Assembly: GCA_022428035.1 (NCBI GenBank)
Contig: JAKMDG010000118.1
Coordinates: 1-13,634 of the forward strand
Source: Longimicrobiales bacterium
GTDB lineage: Bacteria > Gemmatimonadota > Gemmatimonadetes > Longimicrobiales > Gaopeijiaceae
Direction of reading: 5' to 3'
Length of the DNA: 13,634 bases
Shown: piece after piece, positions 1 to 7,674 of the stretch
Layout: every line of letters begins with the position of its first letter
How positions within the stretch are numbered: the first letter of the stretch is position 1
Notes under the pieces: model-generated
The model's input: only the letters and a program-made list of their open reading frames with translations
Told to the model about the DNA's origin: nothing
Databases searched by the model: none
Made by a program: the position numbers and the translations under genes

Positions 1-562
1 CTGCGTCGGACCACACCCGGTTCACGAGTCCGAGGGTCAGCGCTCGCTCGGCATCCATCAGATCTCCGCTGAGCAGGATCTCGAGGACCGGCCCGGGACC
101 GAGCAGCTGCAGCAGCGGCTCGAGTTCATCATGCGACATCGTGAGTCCAAGTCGATTGATCGGCGCACCGAAGCGGCTGGACTCGGCGCAGACCCGCAGG
201 TCGCAGCAGGCTGCGATCTCGAGGCCACCGCCCACGCAGATCCCTTCGATGATGGCCACCGTCGGATGTCGGCATGCTCCGACCGCCTGCATCGCACTCG
301 CGATCGCGTCGGAGTAGGAGCGGACATCCTCCGGAGTGGACCGCTGCTCGGCGAATGCGCCAATGTCCGAGCCCGCGGAGAACGCCCGGCCACCCGTCCC
401 GCGGACCGCAACAGCCAGGACGTCATCCCGCTCGGACAAGCCGTTCATTGCATCGGCCAGCGCCCGCCAGCCTGCCACGTCGAGCACATTGTGTCGCTCT
501 GGACCATCCAGGCGCACCGTCGCGATCGGGGCCGTAACCTCGAGGACTACACGTTCACTCAT
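1..562 (-). CDS. Enoyl-CoA hydratase/isomerase (crotonase) family protein, 3' end cut by window edge
   Basis: The 187 visible codons run from ATG at 562 off the left edge. The crotonase fold is clear. An oxyanion-hole segment FSAGSDIGAF lies at about residues 61-70, and the second oxyanion loop with the first acidic residue, GICVGGGLEIAACCDL, at about 107-122. E115 aligns with rat hydratase Glu144. The second catalytic Glu (rat Glu164, in a PEI motif) is not conserved: the segment reads FGAPINRLGL, with Ile at about 135. Canonical hydration of a 2-enoyl-CoA is therefore doubtful, and an isomerase, lyase or other crotonase activity is possible. The ATG overlaps the dctM stop by 4 bases (ATGA), so it is translationally coupled as the last visible gene of the aminotransferase-TRAP operon. 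The family is certain. The substrate is unknown. Confidence 0.9.
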   Translation of the reverse strand, partial: MSERVVLEVTAPIATVRLDGPERHNVLDVAGWRALADAMNGLSERDDVLAVAVRGTGGRAFSAGSDIGAFAEQRSTPEDVRSYSDAIASAMQAVGACRHPTVAIIEGICVGGGLEIAACCDLRVCAESSRFGAPINRLGLTMSHDELEPLLQLLGPGPVLEILLSGDLMDAERALTLGLVNRVWSDA

Positions 563-1845
563 CGATAGAACAGCTCCACCAGAGCCATCGGGACCACAGG
601 CACATACGTCACGAGAAGCAGCATCGAAACGAGCACGGCGATAAACCAGAGGTTCACCTTGCTGACCTCCCATATATCTGCTTTAGCGACCGAACATGCT
701 GTAACCAGAACCGATGCGACCGGCGGCGTCTGTTGCCCAATCCCGAGATTGAGTGTGACGACGAGACCGAAATGTACCGGGTCGATACCAGCGGCCTGAA
801 CGAGTGGCATGACGATGGGCACGACCAGGATGATCGCAGCCGCCGAATGCAGGAATAATCCGATCACGAGGAAGAACGCGTTGAGCAGAAGCAGGATTGC
901 CCAGCGATCCTGGGTCAGCCCCATGATGCCCTCGGCGACCCGCTGTGGCACCCGGACCTCCGTCAGGTAATCCCCGAGGAGCGCCGACGCTGCGACCAGG
1001 AGCATCACGACCGCCGTCTGTTGCCCGCCCTCCAGCATGGCTTTGCGCAGGAGCGTCCAGTCCAGCTCGCGGTAGACGAGCCCGCCGATGAGAATGGAGG
1101 CGACAACGGCCAGGCCCGCTCCTTCCGTGGCGGTGACCCAACCCGAAAAGATCCCACCCAGAATGATGAGTGGAAGCGTGAGGGCCCATCCGGCGTCCTT
1201 GAACGTCTCCCACACCCGCTGCAGCACGAACGCCTGCTCACGGGGGAAGTCGTGTTTTCGGGCGAGACCATACGCCACGAGCATCATCAGTCCACCACCA
1301 AGGACGCCTGGCACAATCCCCGCTACGAAGAGCTCGACGATCGAGGACCCGGACATGACTCCGTAGATGATCATCGGAATCGAGGGCGGGATGATGACGG
1401 CAAGGGTCGCGGAGGACGACGTTACGGCCGCCGCAAACGCTTTCGAGTACCCCTTCTCCTCCATCGCCGGAATCAGAATCGATCCCAGCGCGGCAACATC
1501 GGCCACCGCTGATCCACTGATCTCTGCGAAGAAGAGCGAGGCACTGATCGTGACCATCGACAGCCCACCACGAATGAACCCCACCATGGCCGAGGCGAAC
1601 GCGATCAGACGGCGGCTGATCCCGGAGGCATTCATGATCGCCCCGGCCAGGATGAACAGCGGGATGGCAATCAGCGGAAACCAGCTCGCACCGACGAACA
1701 TGACCACGGCCCCGATCGGTAGCCCCCCGCCCCCGTCCGGACCGCTGATCATCGCAATCACGGCGAGGAGCACGAGTGCAATCTCGTTGGTAATACCCAG
1801 CAGGACGTGGACCAGCAGCAGGAGCGCGATCGCGAGAAGGCTCAA
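559..1845 (-). CDS. dctM: TRAP transporter large permease DctM
   Basis: This is the 12-14-helix membrane subunit of a tripartite ATP-independent periplasmic transporter, which drives carboxylate uptake with the sodium or proton gradient. The product is 428 residues, the usual DctM length. Nearly continuous hydrophobic segments begin LLAIALLLLVHVLLG, and DctM-type signatures are visible, such as ISGSAVADVAALGSILIPAM, TATEGAGLAVVASILIGGL and GQQTPPVASVL. The open frame extends to 2064, but those 73 extra codons are not DctM-like and overlap dctQ. I chose TTG at 1845, which overlaps the dctQ stop as TTGA and has GGGAGG about 8 bases upstream. The 3' end overlaps the crotonase gene by 4 bases. 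The substrate cannot be read from this subunit. Confidence 0.94.
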   Translation of the reverse strand: MSLLAIALLLLVHVLLGITNEIALVLLAVIAMISGPDGGGGLPIGAVVMFVGASWFPLIAIPLFILAGAIMNASGISRRLIAFASAMVGFIRGGLSMVTISASLFFAEISGSAVADVAALGSILIPAMEEKGYSKAFAAAVTSSSATLAVIIPPSIPMIIYGVMSGSSIVELFVAGIVPGVLGGGLMMLVAYGLARKHDFPREQAFVLQRVWETFKDAGWALTLPLIILGGIFSGWVTATEGAGLAVVASILIGGLVYRELDWTLLRKAMLEGGQQTAVVMLLVAASALLGDYLTEVRVPQRVAEGIMGLTQDRWAILLLLNAFFLVIGLFLHSAAAIILVVPIVMPLVQAAGIDPVHFGLVVTLNLGIGQQTPPVASVLVTACSVAKADIWEVSKVNLWFIAVLVSMLLLVTYVPVVPMALVELFYR

Positions 1846-2312
1846 TCGACGGCCCTCCCGTCGTCTGATTCGTCCGCGGGTACCGAAGGCAGCTCGTCGC
1901 CGTCTGATGGACCCGCGAGCGCATCCGGAAGCGACAGCAGCTGGGCACCAATGAAGAGCACCGACCCGATCGGAATGACCGACTGAGCCAGCGACATCGG
2001 GACGGACGGGAGCGACACGAGCGTCGTTCCACCGAGCACGGTGAGTACCCGAATCCCAGCCCACGTGAGCACGCCGAAGAACGCGAGTGTGCAGACCTCA
2101 CCAAAGAGCACGATCGCAGTGCGCTGCACGCCCTTCATGCGGTCGACCAACGTCGGCATCCCGATATGAGCGCGGTTCAAAGCTGCGAGGGCCGCCCCGT
2201 AGTACGTCAGCCAGGCCAGCAGGATCGACGCGATCTCGTCGTACCAGATGAGTGAGGCTCCGGACTTCCGGAACACGACCCCGACGACGACCACGATGGC
2301 CAGCGCCGCCAT
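1842..2312 (-). CDS. dctQ: TRAP transporter small permease DctQ
   Basis: This is the four-helix small membrane subunit that pairs with DctM. The ATG-started product is 156 residues. It shows the typical DctQ pattern: helix 1 ending in VVFRKSG, then WYDEIASILLAWLTYYGAALA, the basic loop NRAHIGMPTLVDRM, and two more hydrophobic spans. It ends in an acidic, soluble tail. The first ATG (2312) would cut helix 1 short. The frame remains open upstream and adds a helical, partly basic stretch (VDSARKGLGKLLEVIVLTL). The only in-frame candidate start there is CTG at 2375, which overlaps the dctP stop as CTGA and would give 177 residues. I list the ATG form as the minimum and think the CTG form quite possible. 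The 3' end overlaps dctM by 4 bases. Confidence 0.9.
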   Translation of the reverse strand: MAALAIVVVVGVVFRKSGASLIWYDEIASILLAWLTYYGAALAALNRAHIGMPTLVDRMKGVQRTAIVLFGEVCTLAFFGVLTWAGIRVLTVLGGTTLVSLPSVPMSLAQSVIPIGSVLFIGAQLLSLPDALAGPSDGDELPSVPADESDDGRAVD

Positions 2313-2371
2313 GAGCGTGAGGACGATGACCTCGAGGAGCTTGCCGAGCCCCTTCCTCGCAGAGTCGACGT

Positions 2372-3430
2372 TCAGTTCGACCCCGCCGCCGCCGCGCGCT
2401 CCACGAGGGCCGACCCACCGTCAACGGTGGAGCCGAATTCCTCGTACAGGGCTGCACTCGCATCGAGAAACGGCTGACGATCAGGCGCGTTCACCGTCAC
2501 CCCCGCTTCACGGACCTGATCCAGCAGATCCGAGTCCAGACGCGTAGCAGCCTCGTACACATAGGCCTGAGTCGCGCGCGCTTCCTCCTCGAGAATTGCC
2601 CGAACCTCGAGAGGAAGACCGTCCCATCGGGTGGGCGAGACGACGACGTACGCCGGCGTGTATACATGCCCGGTAAGCGAGAGATAGTCCTGGACCTCGT
2701 ACAACTTCGAGCCCCAGATCTGCGCAAGCGGGTTTTCCTGACCGTCGATCACACCGGTCTGGAGCCCGATGAAGACCTCTGAAAGCGCCATCGGCGTAGG
2801 GTTTGCACCGAGGGCCTGAAAGAGTTTCAGCCGCCAAACGCCGCTCGGCGTCCGGAGCTTCACCCCGTCGAGGTCGGCAGGTGTCTCGATCGGCTGCCGA
2901 CTGTTGGTCACATGCCGAAAGCCGTTCTCCCAGACGGCGATCATCCGGTAGCCCGCGGCCTCGGCCTGAGGAGCGAGATCGGGCCATACGACATCCTCTT
3001 CAATTGCCCCCATGTGCTCCCGGTCGCGCACGAGGTACGGCATCTCGAAGAGACCGAACGCGTCGACTTGCGATGACATGATGGTCGAGGGAAGGGCGAA
3101 GTCGACGGTGCCGAGCTTGATTTTCTGCAGAAGGAGCTCGTCCCCACCGAGCTGGCTGGAACCGTACGTCACCACCTCCCACCCCTCAGGGAGTCGCGCG
3201 TTGGCCCGGCGGGCGAACTCATCCACGGAGAGTGCGAAGAGAGATCCAGGCTCCCCGACATGTCCGAACTTGAGTTCTCGAGGAGCGGACGCGTCCGCGG
3301 CACACCCGGCGAGGAGCGCGACAGCGAAGATCGACGCACAGGCCCGGAGCCCGCGATGCACCGCAGCGACGCCTTCGGCCTCGCGTACCACCGTGTCGTT
3401 CACCGACTGCGTGAAGTTTCCGTCCATCAT
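2372..3430 (-). CDS. dctP: TRAP transporter substrate-binding lipoprotein DctP
   Basis: This is the periplasmic solute receptor of the TRAP system, 352 residues if started at ATG 3430. A hydrophobic signal ending in the lipobox LLAGC (Cys43) predicts a lipid-anchored receptor. DctP family marks are GFRHVTNSRQPI (about 171-181), DLDGVKLRTPSG with Arg193 in the place of the usual carboxylate-binding arginine, and GLQTGVIDGQENP (about 222-234). The carboxylate arginine suggests an organic acid ligand. The ATG overlaps the aminotransferase stop (GGATGATGG) with GGAGG about 9 bases upstream, which supports coupling. However, residues 1-23 before the signal are long and partly acidic. A GTG at 3361 would give a more ordinary lipoprotein signal. 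The 3' end lies next to dctQ in the same operon. Confidence 0.94.
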   Translation of the reverse strand: MMDGNFTQSVNDTVVREAEGVAAVHRGLRACASIFAVALLAGCAADASAPRELKFGHVGEPGSLFALSVDEFARRANARLPEGWEVVTYGSSQLGGDELLLQKIKLGTVDFALPSTIMSSQVDAFGLFEMPYLVRDREHMGAIEEDVVWPDLAPQAEAAGYRMIAVWENGFRHVTNSRQPIETPADLDGVKLRTPSGVWRLKLFQALGANPTPMALSEVFIGLQTGVIDGQENPLAQIWGSKLYEVQDYLSLTGHVYTPAYVVVSPTRWDGLPLEVRAILEEEARATQAYVYEAATRLDSDLLDQVREAGVTVNAPDRQPFLDASAALYEEFGSTVDGGSALVERAAAAGSN

Positions 3431-4596
3431 CCGCCGCTGTCCTCCGTCAGAATATGCATTGCAGCGTCGACGCCGCCGGATTCATGAGGCACACCCGAGA
3501 GCCTGAGTCCCATCTCGACGCCGGCCAACGCACCCAACAGGGTGAGGGCATTCAGGTCACCAAGGTGGCCGATCCGGAAGGCCTTCCCCTTGAAGGGTCC
3601 GAGTCCGGTTCCCAGCGACATGTCGAAACGTTCGAGGATGAGTGCCCGAACGGCGTCAGCATCGTGGTCCTCCGGGACCAGCACGGCAGTCGCCGCACAG
3701 CTCGCCTCGGATTCATTTCGGGCCACGACCTCGAGTCCCCAGGCACGTACCGCCGCACGGGTCGCGCGCCCGAACAGGTCATGGCGCGCAAAGACATTCT
3801 CCATGCCCTCTTCATGAAGCATAGCGAGCGCCTCCTCCATTCCGAACAGGAGGTTCGTCGCGGGGGTGTAGGGAAAGAAGCCGCGCTGATTGAAGGTCTT
3901 CTGGTCGTCCCAGTCCCAATACGACCGGGGCAGCGTCGCCGTCGCGTGCGCGGCCATGGCGCGAGCGCTCACGGCGAGCAGGGACAGACCCGGCGGCAGC
4001 ATCATACCCTTTTGCGACCCGGTCACAGTCACGTCGATTCCCCAGGCATCGTGCTGGAGATCCGTGACCGCGAGAGACGACACGGCATCGACGAAGAGCA
4101 TCGCCGGGTGGCCGGAGTCCCGCATCGCCCGTCCGATCGTCTCGATGTCCGTGGTTACACCCGTCGAGGTCTCGTTATGCACGACGAGGACCGCCTTGAT
4201 CGACGGGTCAGCTTCTAGCTGTTCGAGGACCGCCGCAGGAGTCACCCCCACCCGTGGATCCCACATGACCTGAGAGACGTCGATCCCGAAACGGCCGGCC
4301 ACCTTCGCCCAGCTCTGCGCAAAGAAGCCCTGCTCGAAGGACACCACCCGATCGCCGGACGAGAGTGTATTCGCAATAGCCGCTTCCCAGGCCCCACTCC
4401 CCGAGGCCGGATGGATGAAGACATCATGCTCCGTTCGAAAGAGACGCCGTGTCCCCTCGAACAGACGATGTGTCAGCTCGGCGAAGTCCGGGCCCCGGTG
4501 ATCGATCGTTGCCTTCGACATCGCCTGAAGGACCCGCGCAGGCGTGTTGGTCGGGCCGGGAAGCTGGAGGAAATGGCGTCCGCTGTGGTACGTCAA
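3427..4596 (-). CDS. Class V aminotransferase, serine--glyoxylate aminotransferase type
   Basis: A PLP enzyme of fold type I, 389 residues. The N-terminus GRHFLQLPGPTNTP, then IDHRGPDFAEL, is characteristic of serine-glyoxylate and related aminotransferases (SgaA/PucG group). The catalytic segment has HNETSTG (140-146), FVDAVSS with Asp170 for the pyridine nitrogen, and VTGSQKGMMLPPG with Lys196 as the Schiff-base lysine. FPYTPATNLLFG (241-252) and FRIGHLGDLN with Arg341 for the substrate carboxylate follow. The likely reaction is serine + glyoxylate to hydroxypyruvate + glycine, though alanine or ureidoglycine donors cannot be excluded. The frame is open to 4833, but homology begins at TTG 4596 (TYHSGRHF), which I take as the start; its ribosome site (GAGCGAG) is weak. 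It is first in the TRAP operon and divergent from the flavoprotein gene. Confidence 0.92.
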   Translation of the reverse strand: MTYHSGRHFLQLPGPTNTPARVLQAMSKATIDHRGPDFAELTHRLFEGTRRLFRTEHDVFIHPASGSGAWEAAIANTLSSGDRVVSFEQGFFAQSWAKVAGRFGIDVSQVMWDPRVGVTPAAVLEQLEADPSIKAVLVVHNETSTGVTTDIETIGRAMRDSGHPAMLFVDAVSSLAVTDLQHDAWGIDVTVTGSQKGMMLPPGLSLLAVSARAMAAHATATLPRSYWDWDDQKTFNQRGFFPYTPATNLLFGMEEALAMLHEEGMENVFARHDLFGRATRAAVRAWGLEVVARNESEASCAATAVLVPEDHDADAVRALILERFDMSLGTGLGPFKGKAFRIGHLGDLNALTLLGALAGVEMGLRLSGVPHESGGVDAAMHILTEDSGG

Positions 4597-4621
4597 CGTG
4601 CACTCGCTCGGATGCGACAAG

Positions 4622-4650
4622 GGACGGCGAAAGGTAGGTTGCCGCCGTCC
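4622..4650. promoter_or_regulatory. Inverted repeat in divergent promoter region (candidate operator)
   Basis: A perfect 8-bp inverted repeat, GGACGGCG (4622-4629) and CGCCGTCC (4643-4650), is separated by 13 bases. It sits in the 98-base spacer between the divergent starts at 4596 (minus) and 4695 (plus). An operator for a dimeric regulator serving both transcripts, or a leader hairpin of the aminotransferase mRNA, would both fit. No convincing -35/-10 pair could be assigned on either strand; TTGCCG at 4639 followed by GATACC at 4664 is weak. Confidence 0.35.
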
Positions 4651-4694
4651 AGGAACGGGCCAAGATACCTTCCGCCACTCAATCACACGACTAG

Positions 4695-7643
4695 ATGGCC
4701 GCCACTCGCATCGCTCCCGGCGATCCGACGCTGGAGCGGGCCCTGACGCGAGCCGTCGAGGGCGAGGTCCGCTTCGATGCGCTGACCCGCGGCATCTATT
4801 CGACGGACGCATCCCACTACCAGATCGAACCACTGGGCGTGGTCTCGCCGCGATCGGTCGCCGATGTACGGGCCGTCCTCGAAATCGCGCGTGATCGGGG
4901 TGTGCCCGTACTCCCGCGCGGAGGCGGCACGTCCCAGTGTGGTCAGACCATCGGGCGGGCTATCGTGCTCGACACTCATCGCCATCTCGATGACATCGGG
5001 TCGGTGACGTCGATCGGGGGCGGGGTTCAGTCCGGGCACGGATCGACGGTCGAGTTCGCAGGGTGCGTCGAGGTCGGCCCTGGTGTCGTGCTCGACCACC
5101 TCAATACCGCGCTGGCGCCGACTGGCCTCTGGTTCCCGGTCGACCCTTCCACGGGGAGTCGAGCGACCCTCGGTGGTATGGCCGGCAACAACAGCGCAGG
5201 GTCGCGGTCGATCCGGTACGGCATGATGGCCGACAACGTGATTGATCTCGAGGTCGTGCTCTCGGATGGCCGGCGGCTCTGGCTCGGTGAGGCCCTTGGT
5301 GCCGACGGAGGTGATGTCATCGCAGCGGAGCGCGCGCGGGTGATCGACATTCACGCTCGTCATGCAGCGGAGATCGAGCGTCGTACGCCGCGGACAATGC
5401 GTAACGTCGCCGGGTACAACCTTGACCGCATCGGTCCTGGGCCAGAGGCACTGGCCCGTCTCCTGGTAGGATCCGAGGGGACACTCGCCTTCTTCTCACG
5501 TCTCCGACTCGGACTGGCCGAGCTGCCGCGCCGGCGTGTGCTCGGCGTCTGTCACTTTCCGGACCTCGTGCGCGCGCTCGATTCGGTTCAACACCTGGTT
5601 ACCCTGGGCCCGTCGGCGGTCGAGCTCGTGGATGCGAACGTCCTCCGTCTTGCTGCTGAGCAGCCGGACTTCCGATCGGCGATCGCAGGCTTCGTAAAAG
5701 GCACACCCGGGGCGCTCCTCCTGGTCGAGTTCGCATCACCCGACCCGGACGCGGACCTCGAGCACGATCTGCAGCGGCTCGATCAGCTCATGGGCGAGAT
5801 CGGATACCCGAACTCGGTGGTCGAAGCGATCTCGCCCTCCGAGCAGGCCGCCGTCTGGAGTGTCCGGAAGGGCGGCCTGAACATCGTCATGTCGATGGCA
5901 GGGCCCAGAAAGCCGATCTCCTTCATCGAAGACTGCGTCGTCCCTCTGGAGCACCTGGCCGAGTATGCCACAGAGGTGGACGCGATCTTTCGACGCCACG
6001 GGACCGACGGCACCTGGTACGCGCACGCCTCCGTGGGGTGCCTGCACGTTCGTCCCGCGCTGAACCTGCGAGATCCCGACGACATCGCACTCGTGCGCAC
6101 GATCGCCGAGGAGACGCACGAGGTCGTGCGGCGGTTTGGAGGCACGCACTCAGGTGAGCATGGGGATGGCATCCTGCGCTCGGAGTTTCTCACCGCCATG
6201 GTCGGCGAGCAGCTCGTCGGTGCGTACCGGGAGGTCAAGGAGACCTTCGACCCCCTGGGGATTCTGAACCCGGGCAAGATCGTCGACCCGCCCGCGATGG
6301 ATGACCGGTCGCTGTTCCGGTTTCACCCCACCTACGCGTCGGACGACGCGTCGCGAACTCTACCCGTCGTGCTCGACTGGAGCGCGACCGGTGGCCTGCT
6401 CGGCGCGACCGAGCAATGCAACAACAACGGAGCATGTCGGAAAACAGATCCGGGTGTCATGTGCCCATCGTTTCGCGCGACCGGCGAGGAGCAGCATTCG
6501 ACCCGAGGCCGGGCCAACGCCCTCCGCCTCGCGATGACCGGCCAGCTCGGCGTCGATGGGCTCGATACTCCGGAGATGGTCGAGGCCATGTCGCTCTGCA
6601 TTTCCTGTAAGGGATGCGCACGCGAATGTCCCGCCGGTGTCGACATGGCTCGCATGAAGATCGAGTGGCAGCACCACAGGAATGAGCAGAGCGGAGTACC
6701 GCTCCGAGAGCGGATGCTGGCGGCATTGCCGAGGATCGCGCCGCGGTTGGCTCGCTTCGCGCCGGTAGTGAACGCGCTGGGCAGGCTGCCGGGGCGTGGG
6801 ATGGTGGGGCTCGCGCCGGAGCGCGCCCTGCCGAGGTGGAGCGGGGCTCCCTGGCGTGACGCTGAAATGAACGCACACGATTCGCCAGACGACGGACCTG
6901 CGGTCGCATTATTCGTCGACACGTTCTCGCGGTGGTTCGAGCCTGAGAACGCCCGGGCCGCACGCCGCTTACTGAAGGCATCCGGGGCGAAAACAGTCGC
7001 GCTGGCGGCCCCGGCGGGCGAGCGTCCTCTCTGCTGCGGTCGTACTTATCTGAGCGCCGGCATGGTCGATGAAGCGCGGGAGGAAGCAAAGCGGCTCCTG
7101 TCCGCAGCCCTGCCAGCGGCACGAGCTGGGCTCCCGATCGTAGGGCTCGAACCCTCGTGCCTGTATACCCTCAGGGACGAGATCCCGGCGCTTCTCCCCG
7201 GGTCCGAAGCCGAGACGCTAGCCGGTCAGGCCCTGATGCTCGAAGAGTATCTGGACGCGGCGTGGAAGGAGGGTCGAGAACTTCCCTTTGCGCCACAGGG
7301 CGGTGCACCCCGGACGCTTCTCCGTCATGGCCACTGCCATCAGAAGGCGTTCGGCGGAGTGCCTGCGGTCGATCGTATGCTCTCGAGACTACCGGGTGTC
7401 GAGGTTCAACCGATCGAATCCGGGTGCTGCGGCATGGCGGGCGCATTTGGATACCACGCCGAGCACTACGAGACCTCCATGGCGATCGGAGAGCTGGACC
7501 TCCTGCCGCAGATACGTTCAGCCGACGCCGCGGTACGCCTCATCGCCGACGGGACAAGCTGTCGAGCACAGATCGCCGATGGCACGGGGCGACAGGCGGT
7601 GCATGCCGCGGTGGTGATGGCCGAGGCGCTAGGCGAGGGGTAG
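4695..7643 (+). CDS. FAD-linked oxidase fused to iron-sulfur domains (YdiJ-like D-2-hydroxyglutarate/D-lactate dehydrogenase family)
   Basis: A 982-residue two-part redox enzyme. Residues 1-535 form a PCMH-type FAD oxidase: LPRGGGTSQCGQT (73-85), GNNSAGSRSIRYG (164-176), the substrate-side HASVGCLHVRP (444-453), GGTHSGEHGDG (482-492) and ILNPGKIV. A ferredoxin-like domain follows, with Cys575/581/590 in one cluster motif and C635-x2-C638-x2-C641-x3-C645-P in the other. The C-terminal third has two cysteine-rich CCG modules, LCCGRTYLSAGM (779-790) and GHCHQK...SGCCGMAGAFGYH (879-921). This matches the length and order of YdiJ-type proteins, which oxidise D-2-hydroxyacids and pass electrons on. 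An in-frame TAG directly precedes ATG 4695, so no longer start exists; no clear ribosome site is seen. It is monocistronic and divergent from the aminotransferase operon. The substrate is inferred only: D-2-hydroxyglutarate, D-lactate or glycolate. Confidence 0.92.
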   Translation: MAATRIAPGDPTLERALTRAVEGEVRFDALTRGIYSTDASHYQIEPLGVVSPRSVADVRAVLEIARDRGVPVLPRGGGTSQCGQTIGRAIVLDTHRHLDDIGSVTSIGGGVQSGHGSTVEFAGCVEVGPGVVLDHLNTALAPTGLWFPVDPSTGSRATLGGMAGNNSAGSRSIRYGMMADNVIDLEVVLSDGRRLWLGEALGADGGDVIAAERARVIDIHARHAAEIERRTPRTMRNVAGYNLDRIGPGPEALARLLVGSEGTLAFFSRLRLGLAELPRRRVLGVCHFPDLVRALDSVQHLVTLGPSAVELVDANVLRLAAEQPDFRSAIAGFVKGTPGALLLVEFASPDPDADLEHDLQRLDQLMGEIGYPNSVVEAISPSEQAAVWSVRKGGLNIVMSMAGPRKPISFIEDCVVPLEHLAEYATEVDAIFRRHGTDGTWYAHASVGCLHVRPALNLRDPDDIALVRTIAEETHEVVRRFGGTHSGEHGDGILRSEFLTAMVGEQLVGAYREVKETFDPLGILNPGKIVDPPAMDDRSLFRFHPTYASDDASRTLPVVLDWSATGGLLGATEQCNNNGACRKTDPGVMCPSFRATGEEQHSTRGRANALRLAMTGQLGVDGLDTPEMVEAMSLCISCKGCARECPAGVDMARMKIEWQHHRNEQSGVPLRERMLAALPRIAPRLARFAPVVNALGRLPGRGMVGLAPERALPRWSGAPWRDAEMNAHDSPDDGPAVALFVDTFSRWFEPENARAARRLLKASGAKTVALAAPAGERPLCCGRTYLSAGMVDEAREEAKRLLSAALPAARAGLPIVGLEPSCLYTLRDEIPALLPGSEAETLAGQALMLEEYLDAAWKEGRELPFAPQGGAPRTLLRHGHCHQKAFGGVPAVDRMLSRLPGVEVQPIESGCCGMAGAFGYHAEHYETSMAIGELDLLPQIRSADAAVRLIADGTSCRAQIADGTGRQAVHAAVVMAEALGEG

Positions 7644-7674
7644 CCCCCCTACAGCTCAAAGCTCTCCCCTCGCC
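7632..7674. terminator. Inverted repeat at convergent gene ends (possible bidirectional terminator)
   Basis: GGCGAGGGG (7632-7640) and CCCCTCGCC (7666-7674) form a perfect 9-bp stem with a 25-base loop. The loop contains both stop codons (7641-7643 plus, 7649-7651 minus) and a small AGCT-CAA-AGCT element. Only 5 bases separate the two genes, so any terminator has to be built from coding ends as here. No T-tract follows on either strand, so intrinsic termination is uncertain. Confidence 0.4.

Noticed and set aside
1846..2064. In-frame 73-codon extension of DctM upstream of the TTG start
   Set aside because: The extension is Arg- and Gly-rich, unlike DctM, and lies wholly inside dctQ in another frame. 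The TTG with a GGGAGG site gives the usual length.
3454..4218. Open frame of 254 codons on the plus strand opposite the first aminotransferase
   Set aside because: Shadow frame with no domain features; the opposite strand carries the full set of class V motifs.
4599..4833. Longer N-terminus for the aminotransferase, open to 4833
   Set aside because: It would overlap the divergent oxidase start and its control region. The residues are not aminotransferase-like, and the family N-terminus begins at TTG 4596.
4683..5363. Open frame of 226 codons on the minus strand opposite the start of the flavoprotein gene
   Set aside because: It is antisense to the FAD-binding motifs and has no plausible product.
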